Positions 1 to 8,679 of a stretch of 64,000 nt of DNA are shown here, piece after piece. Below the pieces are notes generated by a model, which was not told the DNA's origin, made no database searches, and was given only the letters and a program-made list of their open reading frames with translations. A program made the position numbers and the translations under genes. The DNA comes from Mycobacterium neglectum (GTDB lineage Bacteria > Actinomycetota > Actinomycetes > Mycobacteriales > Mycobacteriaceae). The first letter of the stretch is position 1; each line of letters opens with the position of its first letter. The DNA is taken from NCBI RefSeq assembly GCF_002591975.1, contig NZ_NVQE01000007.1, positions 1 through 64,000 on the forward strand, in the 5' to 3' direction.

Positions 1-217
1 CAGTCACGGGCCCGGAGAGCCCATCCCCACCACGATCCCGCCCTCGCAAGCGACAGCACGCCAATTCTCGCGCCCTGGCCCGTCCCGCCGGCCAGTCTCA
101 GAACCGCCTTGTTCAGCGCCCTCCTAGCGAGTCCGCGGCCTGGCGTCGAGATTGCGCCCAGGGTCGTTGATCGAGCCCATTCACGACCCTCAATGCAATC
201 TCGGAGGAGTTGCGACT
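1..217. other. Left-edge intergenic stretch, nothing firmly supported
   Basis: No gene could be supported here. A plus-strand frame is open from the window edge to about 219, but its translation is Arg/Ser/Pro-rich with no recognisable motif, and a minus-strand frame is open as well, which is common in DNA this GC-rich. A gene running off the left edge cannot be excluded. Confidence 0.4.
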
Positions 218-233
218 AACCTACCGGTTGGTT
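218..233. promoter_or_regulatory. Candidate TetR-type operator of the AtuA/accA2 operon
   Basis: The 16-mer AACCTACCGGTTGGTT is an imperfect palindrome: 14 of 16 positions are symmetric and only the fifth and twelfth bases break it. It lies 33 bp before the GTG start of the first operon gene. Size and symmetry suit a TetR-family repressor, a class that commonly controls acyl-CoA catabolic operons. No regulator gene is visible in the window next to it. Confidence 0.4.
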
Positions 234-265
234 GGGCACGTCTCGATGGCGAGGGGAGTGTGTGA

Positions 266-1975
266 GTGAGCTCTGCGGTCCGAATCGGCAACTCCTCGGG
301 TTTCTACGGTGACCGACTCGCGGCGATGCGGGAGATGCTCACCGGCGGCGAGCTGGACTACCTCACCGGTGATTACCTTGCCGAACTCACGATGTTGATC
401 CTGGCGCGCGACCGGGCCAAGTCGCCCGACCGCGGCTATGCCAAGACCTTTCTGGTCCAGCTCGAAGAGTGCCTCGGCCTCGCACTGGACCGCGGCGTGC
501 GCATCGTCGCCAACGCGGGCGGACTCAACCCCGCCGGGTTGGCGCAGGCGGTACGGGAGTTGGCGGACCGTCTCGGGTTGAGCGTGCGCGTGGCCCACGT
601 CGAGGGCGACGATCTGTTGCCGCGCGCCCAGGAGTTGGGGCTCGGCACGCCGCTGGCGGCCAACGCCTACCTCGGCGCTTGGGGCATCGTGGACTGCCTC
701 AACTCGGGTGCCGATGTCGTCGTCACCGGCCGAGTCACCGACGCGTCGGTCATCGTCGGACCCGCGGCCGCACATCACGGATGGAGCCGCACCGACTACG
801 ACCAGCTCGCGGGTGCGATCGCCGCCGGCCACGTCATCGAATGCGGTGCGCAGGCCACCGGCGGCAATTACGCGTTCTTCGCTCGGGATTTTCCCGACCT
901 GACGGCCTTACTCCGTCCGGGCTTCCCGCTCGCCGAGGTCGCCGCCGACGGGTCGTCGGTGATCACCAAACATCACGGCACCGGCGGAGCCGTCACCGTC
1001 GACACCGTCACCGCACAGCTGCTCTACGAGATCACCGGCGCGCGTTACGCCAATCCCGATGCGACGCTGCGCGTCGACACCATCGAGCTGTCCGACGACG
1101 GGCCCGACCGCGTTCGGATCAGCGGAGTGAAGGGCGAACCGCCACCTCCGACGTTGAAGGTTTCGCTCAATAGTGTCGGCGGCTTCCGCAACGAGATGAC
1201 CTTGGTGCTCACCGGATTGGACATCGAGGCCAAGGCAGCGCTGGTGCGCAAACAACTCGAGAGCACCCTGACGGTCACGCCTGCCGAGATGCAGTGGACG
1301 CTCGCACGCACCGACCACGTCGATGCCGACACCGAGGAAGCGGCCAGCGCGCTGCTGCGGTGTGTGGTGCGCGATCCGGATCCCGCCAACGTCGGACGCC
1401 GGTTCTCTTCGGCTGCAGTCGAACTCGCACTGGCGAGCTATCCGGGATTCACCAGCACTACGCCGCCGGGCGACGGTCAGATCTACGGGGTGTTCCACCC
1501 TGCCTTCGTCCCGGCCACCGAGGTACCGCACGTGGCCGTGCACTCCGATGGCAGCCGCGTCGATATCCCCCCGGCCACGGAAACTCTGCAACTGGCCAAG
1601 GTGCCGCCGTTCGCATTGCCCGAGCCGATTCCGTTTGGCGAGACCCGACGGGTACCGCTGGGCGTGATCGCCGGCGCCCGCAGCGGCGACAAAGGTGGCA
1701 GCGCCAACGTCGGGGTGTGGGTACGCCGTGGCGACCACTGGCGGTGGCTGGTACACACACTGACCGTCGAGAAGCTTCGCGAGATGCTGCCTGAGACAGC
1801 CGATCTCGAAGTCACCCGTGATCTGCTGCCCAACCTGCGCGCAGTCAACTTCGTGATCGAAGGCATCCTCGGCCAGGGCGTGGCCTACCAGGCCCGGTTC
1901 GACCCACAGGCCAAGGGTCTGGGTGAATGGCTGCGCAGCCGCCATATCGACATTCCTGAGGAGTTCTTGTCATGA
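266..1975 (+). CDS. AtuA-like (DUF1446) acyclic terpene utilisation protein
   Basis: This 569-residue cytosolic protein has the AtuA layout: a long N-terminal DUF1446 domain (about residues 1-450) and a C-terminal domain carrying the family's GARSGDKGGSANVGV stretch near residues 469-483. The biochemical role of AtuA is not settled; in Pseudomonas it is needed for growth on citronellol-type terpenes. The chosen start is GTG at 266. It is the first gene of a plus-strand operon; its stop overlaps the next start by 4 bp (ATGA). Position matches M. tuberculosis Rv0976c as I recall it. Family assignment is firm, substrate is not. Confidence 0.88.
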   Translation: MSSAVRIGNSSGFYGDRLAAMREMLTGGELDYLTGDYLAELTMLILARDRAKSPDRGYAKTFLVQLEECLGLALDRGVRIVANAGGLNPAGLAQAVRELADRLGLSVRVAHVEGDDLLPRAQELGLGTPLAANAYLGAWGIVDCLNSGADVVVTGRVTDASVIVGPAAAHHGWSRTDYDQLAGAIAAGHVIECGAQATGGNYAFFARDFPDLTALLRPGFPLAEVAADGSSVITKHHGTGGAVTVDTVTAQLLYEITGARYANPDATLRVDTIELSDDGPDRVRISGVKGEPPPPTLKVSLNSVGGFRNEMTLVLTGLDIEAKAALVRKQLESTLTVTPAEMQWTLARTDHVDADTEEAASALLRCVVRDPDPANVGRRFSSAAVELALASYPGFTSTTPPGDGQIYGVFHPAFVPATEVPHVAVHSDGSRVDIPPATETLQLAKVPPFALPEPIPFGETRRVPLGVIAGARSGDKGGSANVGVWVRRGDHWRWLVHTLTVEKLREMLPETADLEVTRDLLPNLRAVNFVIEGILGQGVAYQARFDPQAKGLGEWLRSRHIDIPEEFLS

Positions 1976-3120
1976 GCATCTGGAATACCCCCGAGCGAGA
2001 ACAGCTGCGAAAGACGGTGCGGGCGTTCGCAGAACGCGAGATCCTGCCCAATGTCGACGAGTGGGAGCACACCGGCATGCTCCCGCGCGAGCTGCACCGC
2101 AAGGCAGGCGACGCAGGCTTGCTGGGGGCGGGCCTACCCGAGGAGATCGGTGGCGGTGGCGGTGACGGCGCGGACGCGGTGGTCATCTGCGAGGAGATGC
2201 ACTACTGCGGTGCACCAGGCGGGGTCTTCGCATCGTTGTTCACCTGCGGCATCTCCGTGCCGCACATGATCGCCTCCGGCGATGCGCGGCTGATCGACAC
2301 CTACGTGCGGCCGACACTGCGCGGCGATCTGATCGGCAGCCTTGCCATCACCGAACCGGGCGGCGGTTCGGACGTCGGACATCTGACCACCCGCGCTGTG
2401 CGAGATGGCGATGACTACGTCATCAACGGCGCGAAGACCTACATCACCTCGGGAGTGCGGGCCGACTACGTCGTGACCGCAGCACGCACGGGAGGCCCAG
2501 GCGCGGCGGGTGTTTCGTTGATCGTCGTGGAGAGAAACACACCTGGATTCGAGGTCACCCGCAAGCTGGACAAGATGGGGTGGCGGTCTTCCGACACCGC
2601 CGAACTGAGTTACACCGACGTCCGCGTGCCCGCCGCCAACCTGATCGGCGGCGAGAACACCGGTTTCATCCAGATCGCCGGTGCATTCGTCTCCGAACGC
2701 GTCGGCCTTGCCGCACAGGCGTATGCGAGCGCCCAACGGTGTCTCGACCTGACCGTCGAGTGGTGCCGCAACCGCGAGACGTTCGGCAAGCCGCTGATCA
2801 CACGACAATCCGTGCAGAACACGCTCGCCGAGATGGCGCGACGGGTCGATGTGGCCCGCGTGTACACGCGCGCGATCGTAGAACGGCAACTCGCCGGCGA
2901 AAGCAATCTGATCACCGAGGTGTGCTTCGCCAAGAACACCGCCGTCGAAGCCGGCGAGTGGGTGGCCAATCAGGCGGTGCAGTTGTTCGGCGGGATGGGA
3001 TATATGACCGAATCCGAGGTAGAGCGGCAGTACCGCGATATGCGGATCCTCGGCATCGGCGGCGGTACGACGGAGATCCTCACCGGCCTGGCGGCCAAAA
3101 CCCTTGGCTTCCAATCATGA
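1972..3120 (+). CDS. fadE13: Acyl-CoA dehydrogenase, FadE13-like
   Basis: A 382-residue FAD-dependent acyl-CoA dehydrogenase of full family length. Diagnostic stretches are the TEPGGGSD loop and the C-terminal RQYRDMRILGIGGGTTEI segment. The usual Glu of the EGT motif is Gly here (GGGT). A Glu in SERVGLAA (E242) sits where isovaleryl-CoA dehydrogenase keeps its catalytic base, which hints at a branched-chain substrate; this is inference. It overlaps both neighbours by 4 bp (ATGA), so translation is coupled. In an atu-like pathway it would fill the citronellyl-CoA dehydrogenase (AtuD) position. Confidence 0.9.
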   Translation: MSIWNTPEREQLRKTVRAFAEREILPNVDEWEHTGMLPRELHRKAGDAGLLGAGLPEEIGGGGGDGADAVVICEEMHYCGAPGGVFASLFTCGISVPHMIASGDARLIDTYVRPTLRGDLIGSLAITEPGGGSDVGHLTTRAVRDGDDYVINGAKTYITSGVRADYVVTAARTGGPGAAGVSLIVVERNTPGFEVTRKLDKMGWRSSDTAELSYTDVRVPAANLIGGENTGFIQIAGAFVSERVGLAAQAYASAQRCLDLTVEWCRNRETFGKPLITRQSVQNTLAEMARRVDVARVYTRAIVERQLAGESNLITEVCFAKNTAVEAGEWVANQAVQLFGGMGYMTESEVERQYRDMRILGIGGGTTEILTGLAAKTLGFQS

Positions 3121-4712
3121 CCGCGTTGAAGTCGACCATCGATCCACGGTCGGCGGCGTTCTCCGAGGCTGCCGACGTGATGACCGCCAAGCTCGCCGAG
3201 CTCGACACCGAACACGCCAAGGCGCTGGTCGGCGGCGGTGACAAGTACGTCAAACGCCACCACGACCGCGGCAAGATGACGGCGCGCGAGCGCATCGAGA
3301 TGCTGCTCGACCCCGATTCCCCGTTCCTGGAACTGAGTCCATTGGCCGCGTGGGGCACCGACTTCACCGTCGGCGCCAGCGTTGTGACGGGCATCGGTGT
3401 AATCGAAGGCGTCGAGTGCCTTGTCGTCTCCAACGACCCCACTGTCAAGGGCGGCACCAGTAATCCGTGGACGCTGAAGAAGATCCTGCGCGCCAATCAG
3501 ATCGCGCTGCAGAACCGGCTGCCGGTGGTGTCACTGGTGGAGTCCGGCGGCGCCGACCTGCCGACGCAGAAAGAGATCTTCATCCCCGGCGGTCAGATGT
3601 TCCGGGACCTCACCCGCCTCTCCGCGGCAGGTATCCCGACCATCGCGCTGGTCTTCGGCAACTCGACCGCGGGCGGCGCCTACATCCCAGGTATGTCCGA
3701 CCATGTGGTGATGATCAAGGAGCGATCCAAGGTCTTTTTGGCCGGGCCGCCGCTGGTGAAGATGGCGACCGGCGAGGAATCCGACGACGAGTCCCTCGGC
3801 GGCGCCGAGATGCACGCCCGCACATCGGGACTCGGCGACTACTTCGCCGTTGATGAGCTCGATGCGATCCGTATCGGCCGCCGCATCGTGGCCAGGCTGA
3901 ACTGGCGCAAGCAGGGACCACTGCCGGGGCCGGTCACCGAGCCGCTCTTCGACGCCGACGAACTGGTCGGCATCGTGCCCGCCGATCTGCGCATCCCCTT
4001 TGATCCGCGCGACGTCATCGCCCGCATCGTGGACGGCTCGGACTTCGACGAGTTCAAACCGCTCTACGGCGGCTCGCTGGTGACCGGCTGGGCCACGCTG
4101 TACGGCTACCCGATCGGCATCCTGGCCAACCACCGCGGCGTGTTGTTCTCCGAGGAATCGCAGAAGGCGACCCAGTTCATCCAGTTGGCCAACCGCTCCG
4201 ACACACCACTGTTGTTCCTGCACAACACCACCGGATACATGGTCGGCAAGAAGTACGAGGAAGGCGGGATGATCAAGCACGGCTCGATGATGATCAACGC
4301 CGTCTCCAACTCGACAGTGCCGCACATTTCCCTGCTGATCGGCGCCTCCTATGGCGCCGGCCACTACGGCATGTGCGGCCGGGCCTACGACCCCCGATTC
4401 CTTTTTGCCTGGCCCAGTTCCAAGTCCGCCGTCATGGGCGGGGCTCAGCTGGCGGGCGTCCTTTCGATCGTGAGCCGGGCCGCCGCCGAGGCCCGAGGTC
4501 AGGAATTCGACGAGGATGCCGACGCCGCGCTGCGCGCCGCGGTTGAGGCGCAGATCGAGGCGGAGTCGCTGCCGATGTTCCTGTCCGGACGGCTCTACGA
4601 CGACGGCGTGATCGATCCGCGCGACACCCGCACCGTGCTGGGAATGTGCCTGTCCGCCATCGCCAATGGCCCGATCAAGGGCACGTCGAACTTCGGCGTC
4701 TTCCGGATGTGA
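3117..4712 (+). CDS. accD2: Acyl-CoA carboxylase carboxyltransferase (beta) subunit, AccD2-like
   Basis: A 531-residue carboxyltransferase subunit with both crotonase-like halves, resembling the beta chain of methylcrotonyl- and geranyl-CoA carboxylases. Visible signatures include the NDPTVKGGT, STAGGAYIPG and GASYGAGHYGMCGRAYDPRF stretches. It would transfer carboxyl from biotin on the downstream alpha subunit to an acyl-CoA. The start is the ATG at 3117, which overlaps the fadE13 stop (ATGA); the same frame is open further upstream, but only inside fadE13. Carboxylase class is firm; whether the substrate is 3-methylcrotonyl-CoA, geranyl-CoA or another cannot be read off. Confidence 0.92.
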   Translation: MTALKSTIDPRSAAFSEAADVMTAKLAELDTEHAKALVGGGDKYVKRHHDRGKMTARERIEMLLDPDSPFLELSPLAAWGTDFTVGASVVTGIGVIEGVECLVVSNDPTVKGGTSNPWTLKKILRANQIALQNRLPVVSLVESGGADLPTQKEIFIPGGQMFRDLTRLSAAGIPTIALVFGNSTAGGAYIPGMSDHVVMIKERSKVFLAGPPLVKMATGEESDDESLGGAEMHARTSGLGDYFAVDELDAIRIGRRIVARLNWRKQGPLPGPVTEPLFDADELVGIVPADLRIPFDPRDVIARIVDGSDFDEFKPLYGGSLVTGWATLYGYPIGILANHRGVLFSEESQKATQFIQLANRSDTPLLFLHNTTGYMVGKKYEEGGMIKHGSMMINAVSNSTVPHISLLIGASYGAGHYGMCGRAYDPRFLFAWPSSKSAVMGGAQLAGVLSIVSRAAAEARGQEFDEDADAALRAAVEAQIEAESLPMFLSGRLYDDGVIDPRDTRTVLGMCLSAIANGPIKGTSNFGVFRM

Positions 4713-4719
4713 GGACCAG

Positions 4720-4812
4720 ATGATCACAGAGGTCGAAACTGAAGTTATGCAGAAGAATTCCGGGACTTCTCCTGTACAAGCTCAGTCTCGACAGCGGGGA
4801 GGCACCAGATGA
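4720..4812 (+). CDS. Possible 30-residue coupling peptide between accD2 and accA2
   Basis: An ATG preceded by GAGGACC opens a 30-codon frame that ends in TGA at 4810-4812, overlapping the accA2 start by 4 bp (ATGA), exactly as the real genes of this operon overlap. The context ACCAGATGATCAC occurs both at this start and at the accA2 start. The peptide begins MITEVETEVMQK, is hydrophilic and resembles nothing I know. It may be a coupling leader or only a by-product of a local duplication. Confidence 0.35.
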   Translation: MITEVETEVMQKNSGTSPVQAQSRQRGGTR

Positions 4813-6740
4813 TCACTCGAGTGCTGGTCGCCAATCGCGGCGAGATCGCGCGGCGCGTCTTCGCCACCTGCCGCAAGCTGGGTATCGGGACAGTCGCCGT
4901 CTACACCGACCCCGACGCGGCGTCTCCCCATGTCGCCGAGGCCGACGCCCGGGTGCGGCTGGAAGGCACCCGCGGCTACCTCGATGCAGCACAGTTGATC
5001 GCCGCCGCACGAGCGGCCGGCGCCGACGCGATCCACCCCGGGTACGGGTTCCTTTCGGAGAACGCGGAATTCGCTGCCGCGGTGGCCGACGCCGGCCTGA
5101 CGTGGATCGGTCCGCCGGTGGCCGCTGTCGCCGCGATGGGCTCCAAGATCGAGGCGAAGAAGATGATGGCGGCCGCGGGCGTCCCGGTGCTCGAAGAACT
5201 CGACCCCGACACCGTGACCGCCGACCAGTTGCCGGTCTTGATCAAGGCATCGGCGGGCGGCGGCGGCCGCGGTATGCGCGTGGTCGACGAATTGTCGGGA
5301 CTGGCCGGGCAAGTGGAGGCCGCGCGCCGCGAAGCGCAGTCGGCTTTCGGCGATCCGACGGTGTTCTGCGAGCGCTACCTCGCCACCGGCCACCACGTCG
5401 AGGTCCAGGTGATGGCCGACCAACACGGCACCGTCTGGGCGGTCGGCGAACGCGAATGCTCGATCCAGCGGCGGCACCAGAAGATCATCGAGGAAGCGCC
5501 TTCACCGTTGGTTGAGCGGATCGAGGGCATGGGCGCCAGGCTTTTCGAGGCCTCCCGGCTGGCAGCGGAGGCCATCGGTTACAGCGGCGCGGGCACCGTC
5601 GAGTTCATGGCGGACGAGTCGGGCGATTTCTTCTTCCTCGAGATGAACACCCGGCTGCAGGTCGAACACCCCGTCACCGAGGCCACCACCGGTCTGGACC
5701 TCGTGGAGTTGCAGCTGCTTGTCGCCGACGGCGGGCGGCTCGACGCCGAACCGCCGCCGACCCGCGGATACGCCATCGAAGCCCGGCTCTACGCCGAAGA
5801 CCCGGCGAAGAACTGGCAGCCGCAGGCCGGCACCATGCACCGCTTCGAGGTTCCCCAGACGGTGCGTGTCGACACCGGCGTTGAGAACGGGTCGGAAGTG
5901 TCGATCTTCTACGATCCGATGCTCGCCAAGGTCATCTCCTACGCACCGACGCGGCGCCAGGCCGCAGCCGTCCTAGCCGATGCGTTGACCCGCAGCCGGC
6001 TCCACGGCATCCGGACCAACCGCGATCTGTTGGTCAACGTGCTTAGGCATCAGGCGTTCCTGGACGGCGCCACGGACACGGCGTTCTTCGACACCCACGG
6101 CCTCGACCGGCTGGCCGCACCACTGGCCGACGACCGCGCGGTCGCGTTGTCCGCCGTCGCCGCGGCGCTGGCCGATGCCGCACAGAACCGCTCTGACGCA
6201 ACGGTGTTCGCCGCCGCTCCGAGCGGTTGGCGCAACCTTCCGTCAGGTTTCCAGACGAAGTCCTACGCCCACGCCGGCGACGAGCTGACGGTGCGCTATC
6301 GATACACGCGCGCCGGCGTCGACCTACCTGACTACGACGACGTCACCCTCGTGTCGGCCACCCCTTGCCGTGTCGTTCTTTCGGTCGCCGGCGTGGAACG
6401 CCCCTTCGATATCGCGAGATACTCCTCGGGCGTGTACGTCGACTCGCCGCTGGGCCCCGTGCATCTTGTTACGTTGCCCCGATTCGGTGATCCCGATGCC
6501 GCCGTCGCGCAGGGGTCGCTGCTGGCACCCATGCCGGGGTCGGTGCTGCGCATCGGCGCCGCGGTCGGCGACTCGGTCACCGCCGGGCAGCCGTTGGTGT
6601 GGTTGGAGGCGATGAAGATGGAGCACACCGTGACCTCGCCCGGCGACGGGACCCTCACCGAACTCAACGTCGAGGTGGGCCAGCAGGTCGACGTCGGCTT
6701 CGCACTGGCCCGAGTACTCGCCCGAGTGGACAACCCTTAA
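4809..6740 (+). CDS. accA2: Acyl-CoA carboxylase biotin-carrying alpha subunit, AccA2-like
   Basis: A 643-residue fusion of biotin carboxylase and biotin carboxyl carrier. The N-terminus has VANRGEIARRV, the ATP-grasp glycine loop is KASAGGGGRGMR (about residues 144-155), and the carrier domain at the C-terminus has the biotinylation motif EAMKMEH with the acceptor Lys near residue 603. It carboxylates biotin with ATP and bicarbonate and pairs with the adjacent beta subunit. The start ATG at 4809 follows a GGAGGCACC ribosome site. Length is usual for 3-methylcrotonyl/geranyl-CoA carboxylase alpha chains. Confidence 0.93.
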   Translation: MITRVLVANRGEIARRVFATCRKLGIGTVAVYTDPDAASPHVAEADARVRLEGTRGYLDAAQLIAAARAAGADAIHPGYGFLSENAEFAAAVADAGLTWIGPPVAAVAAMGSKIEAKKMMAAAGVPVLEELDPDTVTADQLPVLIKASAGGGGRGMRVVDELSGLAGQVEAARREAQSAFGDPTVFCERYLATGHHVEVQVMADQHGTVWAVGERECSIQRRHQKIIEEAPSPLVERIEGMGARLFEASRLAAEAIGYSGAGTVEFMADESGDFFFLEMNTRLQVEHPVTEATTGLDLVELQLLVADGGRLDAEPPPTRGYAIEARLYAEDPAKNWQPQAGTMHRFEVPQTVRVDTGVENGSEVSIFYDPMLAKVISYAPTRRQAAAVLADALTRSRLHGIRTNRDLLVNVLRHQAFLDGATDTAFFDTHGLDRLAAPLADDRAVALSAVAAALADAAQNRSDATVFAAAPSGWRNLPSGFQTKSYAHAGDELTVRYRYTRAGVDLPDYDDVTLVSATPCRVVLSVAGVERPFDIARYSSGVYVDSPLGPVHLVTLPRFGDPDAAVAQGSLLAPMPGSVLRIGAAVGDSVTAGQPLVWLEAMKMEHTVTSPGDGTLTELNVEVGQQVDVGFALARVLARVDNP

Positions 6741-6748
6741 GGAATCAC

Positions 6749-7909
6749 ATGAGCAGTTTCATCGAGACCGAAGAGCAACAGGCCCTGCGCAAGGCCGTCG
6801 CCGCGATGGCCGCCAATTACGGCGAGAAGTACTACCTCGAGAAGGCGCGCGCAGGCGAACACACCACCGAGTTATGGAGTGAAGCAGGCAAACTCGGCTT
6901 CATCGGAGTCAATCTGCCCGAGGAGTACGGCGGCGGCGGGGCCGGGATGTACGAGTTGTCACTCGTCATGGAGGAGATGTCGGCGGCCGGCTGTGCCCTG
7001 CTGTTGATGGTGGTCTCCCCCGCCATCAACGGGACGATCATTTCCAAGTTCGGCACCGACGAACAGAAGAAGCGGTGGATACCCGGCATCGCCGACGGCT
7101 CGATCACCATGGCGTTCGCGATCACCGAACCCGACGCGGGCTCCAACAGCCACCGCATCACCACCACCGCGCGGCGCGACGGCAGCGACTGGATCCTATC
7201 CGGGCAGAAGGTCTATATCTCCGGCGTCGACCAGGCCCAAGCGGTGCTCGTCGTCGGTCGGACCGAGGACCATAAGACCGGCAGCCTCAAACCTGCGCTA
7301 TTTGTAGTGCCCACCGACACCCCGGGCATGTCGTGGACCAAGATCGACATGGAGATCGTCAGCCCCGAGAACCAGTTCCAACTCTTCCTGGACGAGATGC
7401 GACTGCCCGCCGATGCGCTCGTCGGCTCCGAAGACGCAGCGATCGCGCAGCTGTTCGCCGGACTCAACCCCGAGCGCATCATGGGTGCCGCCAGCGCGGT
7501 GGGGATGGGCCGCTTCGCCATCAACAAGGCGACCGAGTACGTCAAGACGCGGCAGGTATGGAAGACGCCGATCGGCGCGCATCAGGGACTGTCCCACCCA
7601 TTGGCGCAGAACCACATCGAGATCGAGCTGGCGAAGCTGATGATGCAGAAGGCTGCGACCCTGTACGACCTCGGTGACGACGGCGGCGCTGCCGAGGCCG
7701 CCAACATGGCCAAATATGCCGCCGGTGAGGCGTCGGTTCGGGCGGTCGACCAGGCGGTGCAGAGCCTCGGTGGCAACGGCCTGACGAAGGAGTACGGCAT
7801 CGCCTCGGTGCTGACCGCGTCGCGGTTGGCCCGCATCGCACCCGTCAGCCGGGAGATGATCCTCAATTTCGTCGCGCAGACCTCGCTTGGTCTGCCACGC
7901 TCGTACTGA
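6749..7909 (+). CDS. fadE12: Acyl-CoA dehydrogenase, FadE12-like
   Basis: A 386-residue acyl-CoA dehydrogenase. The start at 6749 follows AAGGAA and lies 8 bp after accA2; the frame is open further upstream only inside accA2. The TEPDAGSN loop and a C-terminal LGGNGLTKEYG stretch identify the family. The EGT catalytic motif is absent (ARIAPVS); the Glu in NPERIMGAA (E242) is the likely base, as in branched-chain dehydrogenases. It is the second dehydrogenase of the operon, so the pathway probably has two flavin oxidation steps or two chain lengths to serve. Its stop shares one base with the echA7 start (TGATG). Confidence 0.9.
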   Translation: MSSFIETEEQQALRKAVAAMAANYGEKYYLEKARAGEHTTELWSEAGKLGFIGVNLPEEYGGGGAGMYELSLVMEEMSAAGCALLLMVVSPAINGTIISKFGTDEQKKRWIPGIADGSITMAFAITEPDAGSNSHRITTTARRDGSDWILSGQKVYISGVDQAQAVLVVGRTEDHKTGSLKPALFVVPTDTPGMSWTKIDMEIVSPENQFQLFLDEMRLPADALVGSEDAAIAQLFAGLNPERIMGAASAVGMGRFAINKATEYVKTRQVWKTPIGAHQGLSHPLAQNHIEIELAKLMMQKAATLYDLGDDGGAAEAANMAKYAAGEASVRAVDQAVQSLGGNGLTKEYGIASVLTASRLARIAPVSREMILNFVAQTSLGLPRSY

Positions 7910-8679
7910 TGGCCGCACTCGTCCGCTACAACGTCGAAGGCAGCGTCGCTCGTCTGACGCTGGACTCGCCGGACAACCGCAACGCCCTCTCGACCGCGCT
8001 GGTTGACCAGCTGCATCAAGGTTTGACGGCCGCCACCGAGGAGGCCGGCGTCCGTGTGGTGGTGCTCGGTCACACCGGCGGAACCTTCTGCGCAGGAGCC
8101 GATCTCGCGCAAGCATCGTCTGGAGCCGACCCCGCCGATGTTGCCGCTGACCGGGCGCGCGAACTGACCCGGCTGCTGCGCCGGATCCTCGAGCTCCCGG
8201 TGCCGGTGATCGCCGCGATCGACGGGCATGTCCGCGCGGGCGGCCTGGGACTGCTCGGCGCATGCGACATCGGTGTGGCCGGCCCGTCCAGTACGTTCGC
8301 GCTGACCGAAGCCCGCATTGGTGTTGCGCCGTCGATCATTTCGCTGACGTTACTGCCGAGAATGACGGCCCGCGCCGCGGGCCGGTACTTCGTGACCGGC
8401 GAGAAGTTCGGACCCGCCGAGGCCGCGGACATCGGCCTGGTCACGATCGCCGCCGACGACGTCGAGGCGACGGTGACGACCCTGGCCGCTGAGATCGGCA
8501 AGGCCTCGCCGCAGGGGCTGGCGGCGTCGAAGGCACTGACCACCGCGCCACTGCTGGCGGCGTTCGACCGCGACGCCGAGGCACTGACCCGACAGTCCGC
8601 CGAGTTGTTCGTATCGGAGGAGGCCAGAGAGGGCATGCTGGCGTTCCTGCACAAGCGCCCGCCGAACTGGGTGAGATAG
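7909..8679 (+). CDS. echA7: Enoyl-CoA hydratase/isomerase, EchA7-like
   Basis: A 256-residue crotonase-fold protein of normal length. The oxyanion-hole segments HTGGTFCAGADL and the IDGHVRAGGLGLLGACDIG helix are clear, and a candidate acid/base Glu lies in FALTEARIGVAP. It would hydrate the product of the carboxylase step, equivalent to 3-methylglutaconyl-CoA or isohexenylglutaconyl-CoA hydratase (AtuE) if the pathway is atu/liu-like. The start overlaps the fadE12 stop by one base and its stop abuts the next gene directly. Confidence 0.9.
   Translation: MAALVRYNVEGSVARLTLDSPDNRNALSTALVDQLHQGLTAATEEAGVRVVVLGHTGGTFCAGADLAQASSGADPADVAADRARELTRLLRRILELPVPVIAAIDGHVRAGGLGLLGACDIGVAGPSSTFALTEARIGVAPSIISLTLLPRMTARAAGRYFVTGEKFGPAEAADIGLVTIAADDVEATVTTLAAEIGKASPQGLAASKALTTAPLLAAFDRDAEALTRQSAELFVSEEAREGMLAFLHKRPPNWVR

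Noticed and set aside
1-219. Open plus-strand frame running in from the window edge
   Set aside because: Translation is low-complexity Arg/Ser/Pro with no motif, and a minus frame is equally open; GC-rich DNA gives such frames by chance.
908-1945. 345-codon minus-strand frame opposite the AtuA-like gene
   Set aside because: It is the antisense shadow of a gene with clear family motifs; the product is His/Gly/Arg-rich and unlike any protein I know.
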